A DNA stretch of 64,000 bases from Candidatus Nanopelagicales bacterium (GCA_018402235.1 JAGYJJ010000005.1:62001-126000); one strand, 5' to 3'. Shown: positions 17,651 to 28,150, numbered from the stretch's first letter. Translations and numbers: made by a program. Notes: generated from the letters alone by a model not told the origin.

Positions 17651-19243
17651 TCAGACCTGCTTCCACAGCGATGGTGCGTAGATCCAGTTCGGATCACCCA
17701 CACCCGTGTGGGACTGCACTGCCTCGTAGGTGACACCACCGAAGGTGACTCGATCACCTGCGGCGTACGACCCCGTGGCATGCCACTCACCTATTTCAGG
17801 TTGCGGGGCAGGTTGCGGAGCAGGTTGCGGGGCTACTTCGGGCGCTGGCGCCGGTGCAGCCGCCGTACCGACGACCGCCCACAGCGACGGGGCAGTGATC
17901 CAGTTCGGATCCCCCACCCCAGTGTGCGATTGCACCGCGCGGTAGGTAACCCCGTTGTAGGTGACGGTGTCGCCGGCCGCATATGTGCCCGCGGGATTCC
18001 AGGTTCCACCAGCGCTAGGTGCTGGTGCCGGCGTGGGCTCGGGTTCAGGCACAGGAGTCGGTTCCGGTGTCACGGGTGACTTTGTCGCGATCACCAGTTG
18101 GTTGCTGGCATCTGAGACGTTGCCGGATGGATCGACGGCGCGCACGGTGTACGTATACGTGGTTCCGGCCGTCAGTCCCGAGTCCGTCAGCATCCGCATG
18201 CCGGTGCGCGCGATCTCAGTACCGTCGCGCTCGACTATGTACGTCACCGCTCCACTGTCGTCCGAGCTCGCCAGCCACATGAGCCTGACCGAATTCTCAG
18301 TGGTGCCCATCGAGTGCAGATACTCCGGGATCGTCGGTGCGATCACATCCACCGCTGGGCGATCTAGCGTTATGACCGCCAACGCTGAGCTAGCAGCCGA
18401 TGCGTTTCCCGACGGATCAAGGGCCACGATGGCGTACTCGTACGCGGTGCTCGGTGCCAGGTTGGTATCGACGAACTCCGACTGCGTCGTGGTGCCGACA
18501 AGGGTGCCGTTTCGGTAGACCTCGTAGCGGACCACTCCGCTATCGTCCATCGAATCAGCCCAATCCAGGCTTGCCGACATCGTGGTGACGTCGTCGGCAA
18601 TGAGTTCCACCGGAATAGTGGGTGGCGTGGTGTCGGCTACACCCTCACCCACCACGTTCACGTCGATGACGTTGTAGAAGGCATTGACGGTATCCGAGAT
18701 ATCCCACACGGCCAGGATCACGTGATAGCCGGATCGATCAGCCGGAATGTTGATCGTGTGATCGGGATTGGTGACTGCGCGCGAACCGTCGTGCTGCACC
18801 TCGGAAATGAGTTCGAGATCGCCCCGATTCAGCGGCGCGTTCGGATTCCACCCCTGCTTGGACATGTAGTAATGCCACTTGGCCGTCGAGTGTGGGGCTG
18901 TGTACTTCCAATCGATGAGCAACGGACCGGTTGTGATGTCGCTCTTGTACCAGCGATCACTCGACTGCTGATCGAGTAGCCCGCCGAACAGCCCGCCCGC
19001 AGAGGCGATTTGCCCATCCGCCGGGCCGGCATTGGGGTAACCCTTCGGACCCTCCAGGCTCTGCGGTTCATATACGAGGGATCCGCAGCCGGTGTTCAAG
19101 CCCAGGTTGCAGGCCGCGGTTCGACTGACCGGGCCTTCCACGTATCCATGGGCGCTGGCCGGCGCACTTGTGATGAAACCGGCTCCCAGCAGGACCGCTA
19201 CGGTCGCAGCAGCCCCGGTTCCCATACGCGTGATGCGTTTCAT
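17651..19243 (-). CDS. Secreted AA10 lytic polysaccharide monooxygenase with two Fn3 and two chitin-binding modules
   Basis: 530 residues from the ATG at 19243, preceded by AGGAGAGGAAG. The signal peptide ends …SAPASA, so the mature protein begins with His (HGYVEGPVSR), first half of the copper histidine brace. The second His lies in KYTAPHSTAKW, about mature residue 87. After the AA10 domain (~190 residues) come two fibronectin type III domains (both with SLDWADSMDDSG/RLMWLASSDDSG-type strands), a Pro-rich linker, and two CBM5/12 modules (AAGDTVTYNGVTYRAVQSHT and a near copy) separated by a second Pro linker. It should cleave crystalline chitin oxidatively. Confidence 0.93.
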   Translation of the reverse strand: MKRITRMGTGAAATVAVLLGAGFITSAPASAHGYVEGPVSRTAACNLGLNTGCGSLVYEPQSLEGPKGYPNAGPADGQIASAGGLFGGLLDQQSSDRWYKSDITTGPLLIDWKYTAPHSTAKWHYYMSKQGWNPNAPLNRGDLELISEVQHDGSRAVTNPDHTINIPADRSGYHVILAVWDISDTVNAFYNVIDVNVVGEGVADTTPPTIPVELIADDVTTMSASLDWADSMDDSGVVRYEVYRNGTLVGTTTQSEFVDTNLAPSTAYEYAIVALDPSGNASAASSALAVITLDRPAVDVIAPTIPEYLHSMGTTENSVRLMWLASSDDSGAVTYIVERDGTEIARTGMRMLTDSGLTAGTTYTYTVRAVDPSGNVSDASNQLVIATKSPVTPEPTPVPEPEPTPAPAPSAGGTWNPAGTYAAGDTVTYNGVTYRAVQSHTGVGDPNWITAPSLWAVVGTAAAPAPAPEVAPQPAPQPAPQPEIGEWHATGSYAAGDRVTFGGVTYEAVQSHTGVGDPNWIYAPSLWKQV

Positions 19244-19366
19244 TACTTCCTCTCCTTCTCCGGGACGGGGCCGCCCACTGCGGACACTCGTCATCGGCTT
19301 CGGAAAGGTCATTCCCTCCGCTAACGTGGTCTAAACGTCAATACTCGAGAAATTTGCGGAGAAGCC

Positions 19367-20383
19367 GTGAGATTCAGCCCCGCCCACCTGCTTTTCGACA
19401 ATGGCACCAAGATCACCCCCGTTGCAGACGTCGAGAGTCAGGTCTACCTACTCACGCGCGACAGTGGGAGCGATCGGCTGGTCCGCTTCAGCGCGCTGCT
19501 GATCCTGTCGGCTGTCATCGCCACAGGTGGCGTTCTCCTTGACTCAACCGCAACGGTGATCGGTGCCATGATCGTGGCTCCCTTGGCTTGGCCGATCCAA
19601 GGTGTGGGCTTAGCCATAGTTCAGGGGCGCATCGGGCAGGTGCGTCGCTCGGCTTCCATCGTTGGGCTGGCCATGGTGTTGGTCATCGCAGTGGGATTCC
19701 TGATCGCCCTGGCAGTTCCTGACCAACTCAGCCCTGTCAACAACTCGCAGATTGCGAGCCGAACAGCGCCCAACCTCCTGGACCTGTTTGTGGCGGTAGC
19801 AACGGGGGCGGTAGGAGCATTCGCGATTTCCCGCAGCGACCTCAGCGGCGTCCTGCCTGGTGTGGCAATCGCCATTAGCCTCGTTCCGCCGCTGGCCGTG
19901 GCAGGTGTGGTGCTGTCCGAAGGCGACTTGCTCGCGGCATTTGGCGCCGTAACCCTGTTCTTGGCGAATGCGATTGCCATCATCATTTGTGGCCTGCTTG
20001 TCTTCACGATTGCTGGGTATCGCGGCACCGGAGACCACAGCATGCAGACTGTGCGGCGGCCTTTGGCGATCATCGGGAGCATCCTTGCCGTTCTTGTCAT
20101 CGCACTCGCCGCATTCACCGCCCGTTCCTTAATCGCGGCTGTCGAAGAACAGCGCGTGCAGAACGCTGCCACCGTTTGGCTAAAGGACTCCAAGTACACC
20201 CTCGTTGATGTCGAGTTCAAACGCGGGCGTTATCTGGTGCAGGTCATCGGGGAAGGCTCACTTCCATCCGAGAAAATTTTTGACGATGCCTTCTCCCCAG
20301 TGCTGTGGCTTCAACCGACGGTCACGGTGGAGGCAGTCTCTGGAACTACCAAGACCATCGATGTTGCATCAACGCCCGACTGA
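19367..20383 (+). CDS. DUF389 (TIGR00341-type) membrane protein
   Basis: 338 residues from GTG 19367 (GGAG upstream). The core has about six membrane segments with the family motif LLDSTATVIGAMIVAPLAWP and SLVPPLAVAGV. A soluble ~90-residue C-terminal domain follows. DUF389 proteins are widespread and uncharacterised. The start is divergent from the LPMO gene, with 123 bases between them. Confidence 0.85.
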   Translation: MRFSPAHLLFDNGTKITPVADVESQVYLLTRDSGSDRLVRFSALLILSAVIATGGVLLDSTATVIGAMIVAPLAWPIQGVGLAIVQGRIGQVRRSASIVGLAMVLVIAVGFLIALAVPDQLSPVNNSQIASRTAPNLLDLFVAVATGAVGAFAISRSDLSGVLPGVAIAISLVPPLAVAGVVLSEGDLLAAFGAVTLFLANAIAIIICGLLVFTIAGYRGTGDHSMQTVRRPLAIIGSILAVLVIALAAFTARSLIAAVEEQRVQNAATVWLKDSKYTLVDVEFKRGRYLVQVIGEGSLPSEKIFDDAFSPVLWLQPTVTVEAVSGTTKTIDVASTPD

Positions 20384-20397
20384 CGTAACCTCACGCT

Positions 20398-21363
20398 ATG
20401 CGCACTGCCCTCACGTCGCTCCTGGCCCTCGGGCTCATCCTCGGCTTCGTGCCAACCGCTGGGGCCTCCGAATCGACACCCTCTGGGGCCTCCAACACGA
20501 ATTCATCATCCATTTCCATCGCGATGACCCGGGACTACGACGGCCGTAACCTCAAGGTGCGCAGGAAACTTTCCGAGAACTCCGCCTACACGCGCTACCA
20601 GGCAACGTACAAGAGTGGAGACCTCAAGATCTGCGGAATCCTGATTGAACCCAAGGGCAAGGGCCCGTTTCCGATGGTGGTGCTGGCACACGGATACATC
20701 GACCCGAAGGTTTATGTGACCGGCCAGGGCTTCCGACGCGAACAGGACTGGCTCCCCCGCAACGGATACGGCGTGCTGCATGTCGACTATCGCAATCACG
20801 CGTGTTCAGACAAGGATCCGAAGAACGACGTCAATATGCGACTGGGTTACGCCGAGGATGTCATCAACGCCGGCCTGGCCATTCGGGGAAGCGACATCCC
20901 GTGGATCGACAACGAACGTGTGGCGGTGTTCGGACGATCCATGGGTGGTGGCGTGACCTACCAAGCCCTCGCCATTGCACCCGGGGTTTTCGATGCCGCC
21001 ATCACCTACGCGTCGGTAAGTTCCAATGCAGCTGACAACTTCAACAGATGGCAGCGAAACAACTACGACATCGGAAACAAGATTTTGGCGAAGTACGGCG
21101 AGCCGAAGCAAAACCCGGACGCCTGGCGACAGATGTCATCGCGGAACTACTTCTTCCGGATCACCGAGCCGGTGTTGTCCTTCCACGGCACGGCGGACGA
21201 CACCTGTGAGATCTCCTGGGCTCGCGCCACCAAGCGTGCCCTGGACGCAGCGGGCGTGGAAAACGAACTCGTGGAATACAAGGGCGCAGGTCACTACTTC
21301 TACGGCCCTTGGAACAACTCCATCAAGCGGGTTGGTGCCTTCTTGGACAAGCACCTAGCGTGA
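20398..21363 (+). CDS. Secreted α/β-hydrolase (S9-like/dienelactone hydrolase fold)
   Basis: 321 residues with signal peptide (LLALGLILGFVPTAGA). The catalytic triad is readable: nucleophile elbow VFGRSMGGGVTY, Asp in SFHGTADDTC, His in KGAGHYFYG. An N-terminal strand pair matches exported prolyl-oligopeptidase-like esterases. It follows DUF389 by 14 bases and may be co-transcribed. The substrate is unknown. Confidence 0.87.
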   Translation: MRTALTSLLALGLILGFVPTAGASESTPSGASNTNSSSISIAMTRDYDGRNLKVRRKLSENSAYTRYQATYKSGDLKICGILIEPKGKGPFPMVVLAHGYIDPKVYVTGQGFRREQDWLPRNGYGVLHVDYRNHACSDKDPKNDVNMRLGYAEDVINAGLAIRGSDIPWIDNERVAVFGRSMGGGVTYQALAIAPGVFDAAITYASVSSNAADNFNRWQRNNYDIGNKILAKYGEPKQNPDAWRQMSSRNYFFRITEPVLSFHGTADDTCEISWARATKRALDAAGVENELVEYKGAGHYFYGPWNNSIKRVGAFLDKHLA

Positions 21364-21396
21364 TGCTTCGCGCTCAGGCCATTTTTGCGGAGCGCT

Positions 21397-22191
21397 TTAG
21401 TCGTAGCCGCCCACCACGATCTGATCCCAATCGATGATCGATCCAGTCACTACCCCCGAGCGTTCGGACAGCAAGTAGACAACGAAATCGGCGATCTCAT
21501 CGGGCTGGCCAAGTTTGCCCATCGGCAACTTCGCGCTGGCTTCCTCCAGCCAACCGTCCGTAGCTCCGTGGGCGGTGCGCTGCACTACGTCCTCGCCATC
21601 AGTGATGGTCCAACCCATGTTCAATCCATTGATGCGAATTCGGTCGTACCGATGTGCATGCGCGACGTTCTTCGTTAGACCAGCAAGTCCGGCCTTACTC
21701 GCGACGTAGGGCGCGAGATACGGCTGGCCGCCATGCGCGGAAATGCTCAAGATGTTCACGATCGTGCCGGGCGCAGACCTGCGCTTCATGTCTTTCACCG
21801 CCGCCTGCATCACGAAGAACGGACCTTTCAGGTTGACGTTCATGTGCTGATCGAACAACTCAGGCGTGGTTTCGACGAGGGAACCACGACTCGTGGTGGC
21901 CGCGCAGTTCACCACAGCATCGACCCTCCCGAAGGTTTGCACCACCTGCTCTACGAGGTCCAGGGCTTGCTGTGAATCGGCAATATCGGCTTTGACGAAG
22001 CCACCTTTCGTACCCAGCGACGTGAGCTGCTCGGCAACGGACCTTCCCTTGTCCTCACCGCGTCCGCTCACCACCACCGCCTCCGCACCACATTCCGCTG
22101 CACGCCTGGCGATCTGCGCGCCCAGACCCTGGGTGCCACCCACGACGAGTACGACCTTGCCGGCCATGAGATCAGATACGAGAGCGCTCAT
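21397..22191 (-). CDS. Short-chain dehydrogenase/reductase
   Basis: 264 residues. Classical SDR motifs: VGGTQGLGAQIA for the cofactor glycine motif, NCAATTS in place of NNAG, catalytic Ser in LSISAHGG, and YVASK for Tyr-x3-Lys. The GRGED after the second strand suggests NAD(P) discrimination by a basic residue. It lies 30 bases downstream of the oxidoreductase start region and reads the same way. Confidence 0.9.
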   Translation of the reverse strand: MSALVSDLMAGKVVLVVGGTQGLGAQIARRAAECGAEAVVVSGRGEDKGRSVAEQLTSLGTKGGFVKADIADSQQALDLVEQVVQTFGRVDAVVNCAATTSRGSLVETTPELFDQHMNVNLKGPFFVMQAAVKDMKRRSAPGTIVNILSISAHGGQPYLAPYVASKAGLAGLTKNVAHAHRYDRIRINGLNMGWTITDGEDVVQRTAHGATDGWLEEASAKLPMGKLGQPDEIADFVVYLLSERSGVVTGSIIDWDQIVVGGYD

Positions 22192-22221
22192 GCTGTCTAC
22201 CTTCCCTGGACGGATACAGCC

Positions 22222-23779
22222 CTAATGTGAGGTGAAGTGCTCAAGCAAGTATCGCGCAGCGTTGTGACCGGGGATACCGGAAACGCCACCACCGCGAGAA
22301 GCGCCACTGCCACAGATGACGATCGTGGGCGAGTCCGTCTCCACACCCCAGGTCCCCGCCTGATCAGCAGTCTCAGCCCACGGCCACTCCAGCGGGGTAT
22401 GGAAGATGTTTCCGGTTGGAATACGCAAGTCGCGCTCCACATCCGCTGTGGTGTTCACCTCAATGCACAGGTCCCCATGCAGCGTCGCGCAGCAGACAGT
22501 CGGCAATCGGTTCGGCGAGTACCGAATTCAACGTTTCCTGAACAGCGTCCAACACACATTGCGTGTCCATCTGACCATCAACGAAGAGCGCATGCGGTGT
22601 GTGTAGGCCAAACAGCGTGAGGGTCTGCACGCCCTGCTGCTGCAATTCCTCGGACAAGATGCTGGGATCACTAAGACTGTGGCAGTAGATCTCCGCGGGA
22701 AGTGGCGTTGGGAATGTTCCGGCGTTGGCGTTCGCGTAGGCCTGAGCGAGTTGCTGGTAACCCTCATTGATGTGGAACGTCCCCGCAAAAGCATCGCGCG
22801 GCTCGACCGTTGTGTCGCGCAAGCGGGGCAGGCGCGCCAGCAGCATGTTCACCTTCACCTGCGCACCACCGTCGAGTTTGCCGATGGGCTCCGGCTGAAC
22901 ACCTCGGAGTCGGTCAAGGACAGCTGGCGCGCAGCCGGCCGCAACTGTTCGCGCCTGAAAGCTGACCTCGCGACCTCCTTCGCGGACCACCACTTCCTGG
23001 CCACCATCGATTTCCTTAATGGCGATTACCTCGGCGTCCGTCCGAACCTCCCCACCAGCTTCACGGACTCGATCGGCTAGTTGAGTCGTGATCGCACCCA
23101 TACCCCCCACCGGAACATCCCACTGTCCGGTGCCTTGGCCGATTACGTGATACAAGAAACAGATGTTCTGGTGCAATGAAACATCATGGGCATCAGCGAA
23201 CGTGCCGATCAGAGCATCGGTGAAGACCACACCGCGCAAGACGTCGTCGTCGATACTTGACTCGATCACCTCTCCGAGGGGTCTTTCCACAAAATCATGC
23301 CAATCGGCTGCATCGATACGCGATTGCATGTCCTCGCGTGAGACGAGCGGCTCGAGCAACGATGGAAAAATCACCGCGGCCATCCGCTCGGTACGCGCAT
23401 AGAAATCCATCCATGCTTGGCCTTGATCGACGCTACCGGTGAATGCTGCGATGCTCTCGGACACTGCATGCGGATCCCCGGCGGGAATCAGCACTCCGCG
23501 AGCGGGATCAGTGGGATCGGGTGTGTAGGAGGCCACGCGCCTGCGAGCAAGCGGAACACCGATATCGAGGTCCTGTGCGATCTTCGGTGGCAGAAGTGAA
23601 ACGAGGTAGCTGTACTTGCTCAGCCGTGCGTGCACTCCGGGAAATACTTCGGCCGACACCGCCGCTCCCCCGACACGATCGCCGGCTTCGAGCACCAGCA
23701 CGCTGTGGCCAGCCCGAGCGAGGTATGCGGCGGTCACCAGTCCGTTATGCCCTGCCCCCACCACGATGCAATCGATCAC
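22222..23779 (-). pseudogene. PYROXD2/phytoene-desaturase-like FAD oxidoreductase (frameshifted)
   Basis: Starts IDCIVVGAGHNGLVTAAYL with GGAAVSAEVFPG, the signature of the carotenoid-isomerase-like NAD(P)/FAD family. The first frame is intact to …EPIADCLLRDA. Removing one base, about 22480, joins it to HGDLCIEVNTTADVERD … FHTPLEWPW and the C-terminal FAD segment ICGSGASRGGGVSGIPGHNAA, giving ~515 residues, the expected size. The indel is not in a long homopolymer. Members act on polyisoprenoid or other hydrophobic substrates. A role in carotenoid or retinal supply for the rhodopsin at 37.5 kb is only speculation. Confidence 0.8.
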
Positions 23780-23808
23780 GGCCTGATCATGCCGGAACCT
23801 TCAGCGCA

Positions 23809-24690
23809 CTACTCAGCGGGAGGGATCCGAACGCCTAACGCGGTGAGGCGCGCGCAGGCAGCGCCGTATGCCTCGTCCAGTCGGTCACACGTCAACGCAT
23901 CGAAGTCTTGGCGCCAACGCCCTCCATGGGCTGCCTGCTGCGTCACGTTCACGTCGAACCAGGCCACCATCTCCGGTGCCACCGGCACATCAATCGCCCG
24001 ACAGATGCGCTCGAGGGTTCCGGTGCGGGCGTTGATCACCAGATCCACAAGATCCACGTCCACGATGCGATCCGGGCGCGAATTCGAAACGGCCTTATGG
24101 ATTCGCAGCATGCGCTGCTCCCACAGGTCCAGGGCTTCGAAGACGTCGTTGGGCCCAAAGTTCTGGTGCGCAAAGGAAGCTGCAACGTCGCGACCATCTC
24201 TATTCACGATGATCACCACCGATTCGGGGTAGATCGCTTCAACCTTGTCGGCTTTTCGCGCGTTAGCCGGAGTGGTGTCGACCCAGCGATCGGCACCGAT
24301 GGATGCGGTGACCTTGGTCATGATGGAACCTGCGAGATCGCGAGTGGCCCTTAGAGGATCGTCGTCAACACACTCGAGGTAAACATCGCAGAGCGCAGTA
24401 AGTTCTGACTTACTCATCGATGTATGCAGCCCCACATTCTCGGCACGTTCGAACCAACGTTCGAGGATGCGCGAGACGGCCAATGCCGCAGCAGCCGTGG
24501 CCTTCGCGCTACCGGGCTTTTTTTGCGCGATCGCGAGTGCGTCGGCCAGACCGTCGTTACCGGCAATGAAGCGCACCTCCATCGGCCGGGTCAACATGAG
24601 GTCCGGATGGTGATCGAGGATGTGGCCGACGATGGTCGAACCACTGCGCCCGGTTCCCCCAACCAGAACAGGTCGATCAGCGTTGGTCAT
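23809..24690 (-). CDS. Sulfotransferase-family protein
   Basis: 293 residues. The 5'-phosphosulfate loop VGGTGRSGSTIVGHILDHHP and the 3'-phosphate region IIVNRDGRDVAASF are typical of PAPS-dependent sulfotransferases. It would transfer sulfate to a small metabolite or glycan. No PAPS synthesis gene is intact in the window (a cysD relic lies at 29.4 kb). Confidence 0.85.
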   Translation of the reverse strand: MTNADRPVLVGGTGRSGSTIVGHILDHHPDLMLTRPMEVRFIAGNDGLADALAIAQKKPGSAKATAAAALAVSRILERWFERAENVGLHTSMSKSELTALCDVYLECVDDDPLRATRDLAGSIMTKVTASIGADRWVDTTPANARKADKVEAIYPESVVIIVNRDGRDVAASFAHQNFGPNDVFEALDLWEQRMLRIHKAVSNSRPDRIVDVDLVDLVINARTGTLERICRAIDVPVAPEMVAWFDVNVTQQAAHGGRWRQDFDALTCDRLDEAYGAACARLTALGVRIPPAE

Positions 24691-24692
24691 GC

Positions 24693-25064
24693 CTACAGGT
24701 ACAAGCCCGTGCTGGAGGTGGCGTGCCGGCCGGCGGCTACCGCGTGCAGATCGCGCTCCCTGAGCAGTACGTAGTCCATTCCCTGCAGTTCAACCGTTCC
24801 GCGATCCTCTGGCTCGAACAGAACTGAGTCACCCACCTCCACGCTGCGAACGTTCGGCCCAGCGGCTACCACCTTCGCCCAACTGAGCCGGCGCCCCACC
24901 TGCGCGGTTGCCGGAATGACGATGCCTCCACTTGAGCGACGCTCGCCATCCTCGCCACCCTCGCGCACCAAAACGCGATCGTGCAGAAGCTTGATGGGCA
25001 CCGATCCATCTGGCCTAGGTCGAGTGTCCGGGGCCACCCGCTTGCTGCTCTCGGTGGCGGTCAA
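24693..25064 (-). CDS. GroES-like co-chaperonin, divergent
   Basis: 123 residues. A ~22-residue N-terminal extension precedes the Cpn10 fold: KLLHDRVLVREGG, SGGIVIPATAQ, VVAAGPNVRSVEVGDSVLFEP and YVLLRERDLHAV. The C-terminus adds ~14 residues beyond a normal GroES. The start overlaps the stop of the DUF3618 gene. No GroEL lies nearby, so this may be a second, specialised Cpn10. Confidence 0.8.
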   Translation of the reverse strand: MTATESSKRVAPDTRPRPDGSVPIKLLHDRVLVREGGEDGERRSSGGIVIPATAQVGRRLSWAKVVAAGPNVRSVEVGDSVLFEPEDRGTVELQGMDYVLLRERDLHAVAAGRHATSSTGLYL

Positions 25065-25324
25065 CGACGACGCCGACCCAAAATCTTGATGGCGACGAAG
25101 CCAGCCACCACCGCTCCAGCGATGGCAACACGCTCAGGGCGGATACCGCCGTACTCGTCGGTGAACCAGCCCTTGATGGCTCCGAGGCCGCGTTGGGCAA
25201 GTGCCCCAGGTGACGTCTCGCCTTTCAGCGTGGACAAAGACGCGACCAATTCCTCGCGGGCCGCTACCACCTGAGTTTGGAGATCAACCAGGGAGGGAGC
25301 GCTGGGGGATCCGGCCTCTGCCAT
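25061..25324 (-). CDS. DUF3618-type small membrane-associated protein
   Basis: 87 residues from the ATG at 25324, which has AAGGA 7 bases upstream; an upstream in-frame ATG (25342) lacks this. An N-terminal helix (LQTQVVAAREELVASLSTL) resembles DUF3618, followed by a hydrophobic segment AIAGAVVAGFVAIKIL and a basic tail GRRRR. Coupled by ATGA to the GroES-like gene. Confidence 0.65.
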   Translation of the reverse strand: MAEAGSPSAPSLVDLQTQVVAAREELVASLSTLKGETSPGALAQRGLGAIKGWFTDEYGGIRPERVAIAGAVVAGFVAIKILGRRRR

Positions 25325-25466
25325 CACGGGGTCCTTTCTCATGAGCGCCCAAGGAAAGTGCGGGTTCCACTTATCGCTATTGCGAGTACAAGCCTACGAC
25401 GTGGAAGTCTGCCTTGGGCCGGCACCTTCTGCATTGGAACTCTTTCATCGAGGTTCAGCGAGTGGT

Positions 25467-26357
25467 TCAGCGGACACTGGCCGATGCAGGCACCGGTTCT
25501 ACATGGGAGTCCAGCCCGGCTGATCGGCGGCGCCTGCTGCGTCCGGCAAATGCGAAAACAATCACGAAAATGAGAGCGCCGACGAGCACGATCATTGTTC
25601 CCGATGGAACGTCGGCGTAGTAACTCACATACATGCCCACGAGTCCACTGAAGGTCCCCACAACAGTGCTCCAAGCCAGCATGCGACCGAAAGAGTCGGT
25701 CAGCATGCGTGCTACCACCGCAGGAATAACCAGCATCGCGGCAACCAGCGTCACACCGATGACCGTCAATGTTGCAAGGATCGACAAGGAAAGGACGACC
25801 ATTAATTGGGCCTCGATGCGATTCACTCGAACCCCGGATACATCCGCTACCTCGGGATCGAAAGTAGAGAACACAAGTGCGCGATAACGAAAGAAGACGA
25901 AGGCCACGGCAAAGAGTGAGACGACTGTCAATCCGATGATCTGCTCCGTCGAAATCCCAAGGATGCTGCCAAAGAGCGCGTTCTCGAATGACGGTCCGCT
26001 GGAACCGAAACGTGCGAACAGCGCCACGCCAAGGGCGAAGGACGCCGTGGTGATCACGCCGATCGCGGCATCGGCTCCTAGCCTGCTGCGCCTGGAGACC
26101 GTGTTGATGGCAAGCGCCGAGGCGATGCCCCACAGTCCGGCCCCCAGCAAATAGAACTGGGAGGCAAATAGCTGCACCGCGGCGAACCCGCCAAAGATCG
26201 AATGGGAAAGGCCGTGGCCGATGTAGCTCATGCCACGCAGCACGATGAACACCCCGATGAAGCCCAGCAAAGCACCCGAAAGACCTGCGACAAGCAAACC
26301 TTCGAGAAAGAACGTGTAGCGAAGCGGCTCGAGGATTGCATCCATCACTGTGTCCAC
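25467..26357 (-). CDS. Metal (Mn/Zn) ABC transporter permease
   Basis: 296 residues with 7-8 hydrophobic segments. ZnuB/MntB family (ABC-3): FIGVFIVLRGMSYIGHGLSHSIFGG is the conserved early region and VVGTFSGLVGMYVSYYADVPSG the late one. Its start overlaps the ATP-binding gene. It forms the channel of the importer encoded with the next two genes. Confidence 0.92.
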   Translation of the reverse strand: MDTVMDAILEPLRYTFFLEGLLVAGLSGALLGFIGVFIVLRGMSYIGHGLSHSIFGGFAAVQLFASQFYLLGAGLWGIASALAINTVSRRSRLGADAAIGVITTASFALGVALFARFGSSGPSFENALFGSILGISTEQIIGLTVVSLFAVAFVFFRYRALVFSTFDPEVADVSGVRVNRIEAQLMVVLSLSILATLTVIGVTLVAAMLVIPAVVARMLTDSFGRMLAWSTVVGTFSGLVGMYVSYYADVPSGTMIVLVGALIFVIVFAFAGRSRRRRSAGLDSHVEPVPASASVR

Positions 26358-27133
26358 TTCATTGCGTGCTCGGGCCGCTCATCGACCACCACTCGCATTC
26401 CCAGGTGCTCGAGCACTTCCATACGCGCCCCGAACGTTTGCTCCAAGACAGCTGGCCTGATCACTTCCGCCGGAGTGCCGTCGGCGATAACCCGATGGTT
26501 CACGCAGATCAGGTGGGGCAGATGTGCAGCCATGCCATTGAGATCATGTGTGGTGAGAACGATGGCAACGCCATCTTCGTGGAGATCGGCGAGCAGATGA
26601 AGCACGTCGTGCCGGGTGGAGACGTCTACCCCGCTGGTTGGTTCGTCCAGGAGTAACAACTGCGGCTTTCGGTACAGGGCCCGGGCGAGGAACATGCGCT
26701 GTTGTTGACCGCCGGACAGGTTGCGGATCTGACGATCGGCCAGCGTGTTGATGCCAAGACGCTCCAAGACTGCGTGAGCATTTGCTTTCTCGGCGTTGCT
26801 GGCCCAAGGAACGGTGAAGTGTCGGCCGCGCGATCCAGACATCAGCACGCATTCGAACACCGTGATCGGAAAGTCCCAGTTGACCGTTTCCAACTGCGGA
26901 ACGTAGGCGATCCGCAACCCCGGTTGCTTCTGGACAGCGCCGGCCATCGGCTTGACGATGCCCAAGAGGAGTCGCAGCAAAGTGGTTTTGCCCGAGCCCG
27001 ATGGGCCAACTATCCCGGTGAACTGGTCTTCGTGGACGTGCAGGTTGACGTCGTGCAGAACAACCTCGTGGTCGTAACCCGCCTCAACATCGGAGAGTCG
27101 GATCAGTTCAGGTCCGACTCCGGTTGCCGTCAC
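26345..27133 (-). CDS. Metal (Mn/Zn) ABC transporter ATP-binding protein
   Basis: 262 residues. Walker A GPSGSGKTTLL, signature LSGGQQQRMFLARAL, Walker B LLLLDEPTSG and the switch His in VLTTHD are intact. It overlaps the permease by 13 bases and abuts the binding-protein stop, so all three form one operon. Confidence 0.95.
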   Translation of the reverse strand: MTATGVGPELIRLSDVEAGYDHEVVLHDVNLHVHEDQFTGIVGPSGSGKTTLLRLLLGIVKPMAGAVQKQPGLRIAYVPQLETVNWDFPITVFECVLMSGSRGRHFTVPWASNAEKANAHAVLERLGINTLADRQIRNLSGGQQQRMFLARALYRKPQLLLLDEPTSGVDVSTRHDVLHLLADLHEDGVAIVLTTHDLNGMAAHLPHLICVNHRVIADGTPAEVIRPAVLEQTFGARMEVLEHLGMRVVVDERPEHAMKWTQ

Positions 27134-28150
27134 TGTGGATAGTCTGCCTTATCCGGTATCGGGCTGGTGATGTCGACGGCGCGGACGTTTGGCGCTTGCC
27201 CTCCAAGACCTTCGATCATCGTGGCGAAGTTGTACTGCATCAGTCCGAGCCAGGAGTGGTTTTCATCACCCGGCACACCCGGGAGGTCGTCGTCCCGCAG
27301 TGAATCTTCGTAACGAACTCCGGTCTCATTGGCGATCTCCTCGAGCACATTGGACGGGAAGACCTCCGAGCCGAAGATGGTCGGCACTCCCTCAGCCCTG
27401 ATCTGCTCGATCAGCGTCACGACCTCAGAGGGGGTGGGGTCGGCAGAAGTCGCTGGGTTGTAGGGCGCCCACGACCTCCCAGCCGTAGTTGTCAGCGAAG
27501 TAGGCGTAGGCATCGTGATACGTCACGAGCTTCAAATTGCCCTCCGGCACGGTCTGCTGGTCTTCGCGAATCGCGTCGGCGAGTTCATTGACCTGCGCCT
27601 CGAAGGATTCGAAGTTGGCCTGGAAAGTATCCGCGCACTCGGGAGCCCGCTCGGTCAAGACATCGCGGACGATCTCGGCGTACTCAATGGCGTAGCCCGG
27701 GTCGGTCCACAGGTGCGGGTTCGGCTTGCCCTCTTCTTCGGGGAAGGAGAAGTCGTAGATGTACTCCGATTCCGGCAGCGCAACGGTGCCGAGTTCGACG
27801 AGTTCCGCGTCGTCGCGCATGTTGGCCTGAGCCATCTCAAGGGTCGGATCCTCTAGCTTCAAGCCGTTAATGAAGACGACGTCGGCGTCGCTCAACAGCG
27901 CTGCGACCGACGGTGCCGGCTCGAAGGTGTGCGAATTGGTGCCCTCCGGGACGATGCCGCGGATCTCCACACAATCACCGCCCACCCGGGAAGCGATTGA
28001 GGTGATAGGCGAGACCGTGGTGGCTACCAGAATCCGGCCATCGCCGGAACCATCGGTGGCCTGGCTGGAATCGTCACTCGAACTGCAGCCGCTCAGGACC
28101 AGGGCACCCGCACCAACAGCAATGAGGACATTTCGGAGGTTATTTCGCAT
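27130..28150 (-). pseudogene. Mn/Zn ABC transporter substrate-binding lipoprotein (frameshifted)
   Basis: A lipoprotein signal (VLSGCSS) leads a cluster-9 metal-binding protein: ligand His in NSHTFEP and NPHLWTDP, a third in TYHDAYAYFADNYGW, and the acid in FGSEVFPS. The first frame runs to GALQPSDF. Deleting one base, position 27445, gives the family-like continuation ADPTPSEVVTLIEQI and a ~340-residue protein. The other two importer genes are intact, so a one-base consensus error is plausible. The operon promoter region carries the palindrome at 28181. Confidence 0.85.

Noticed and set aside
22222-23779. Carotenoid desaturase feeding the rhodopsin
   Set aside because: The protein is closer to the PYROXD2-like group and no other carotenoid gene is nearby; the link is unsupported.
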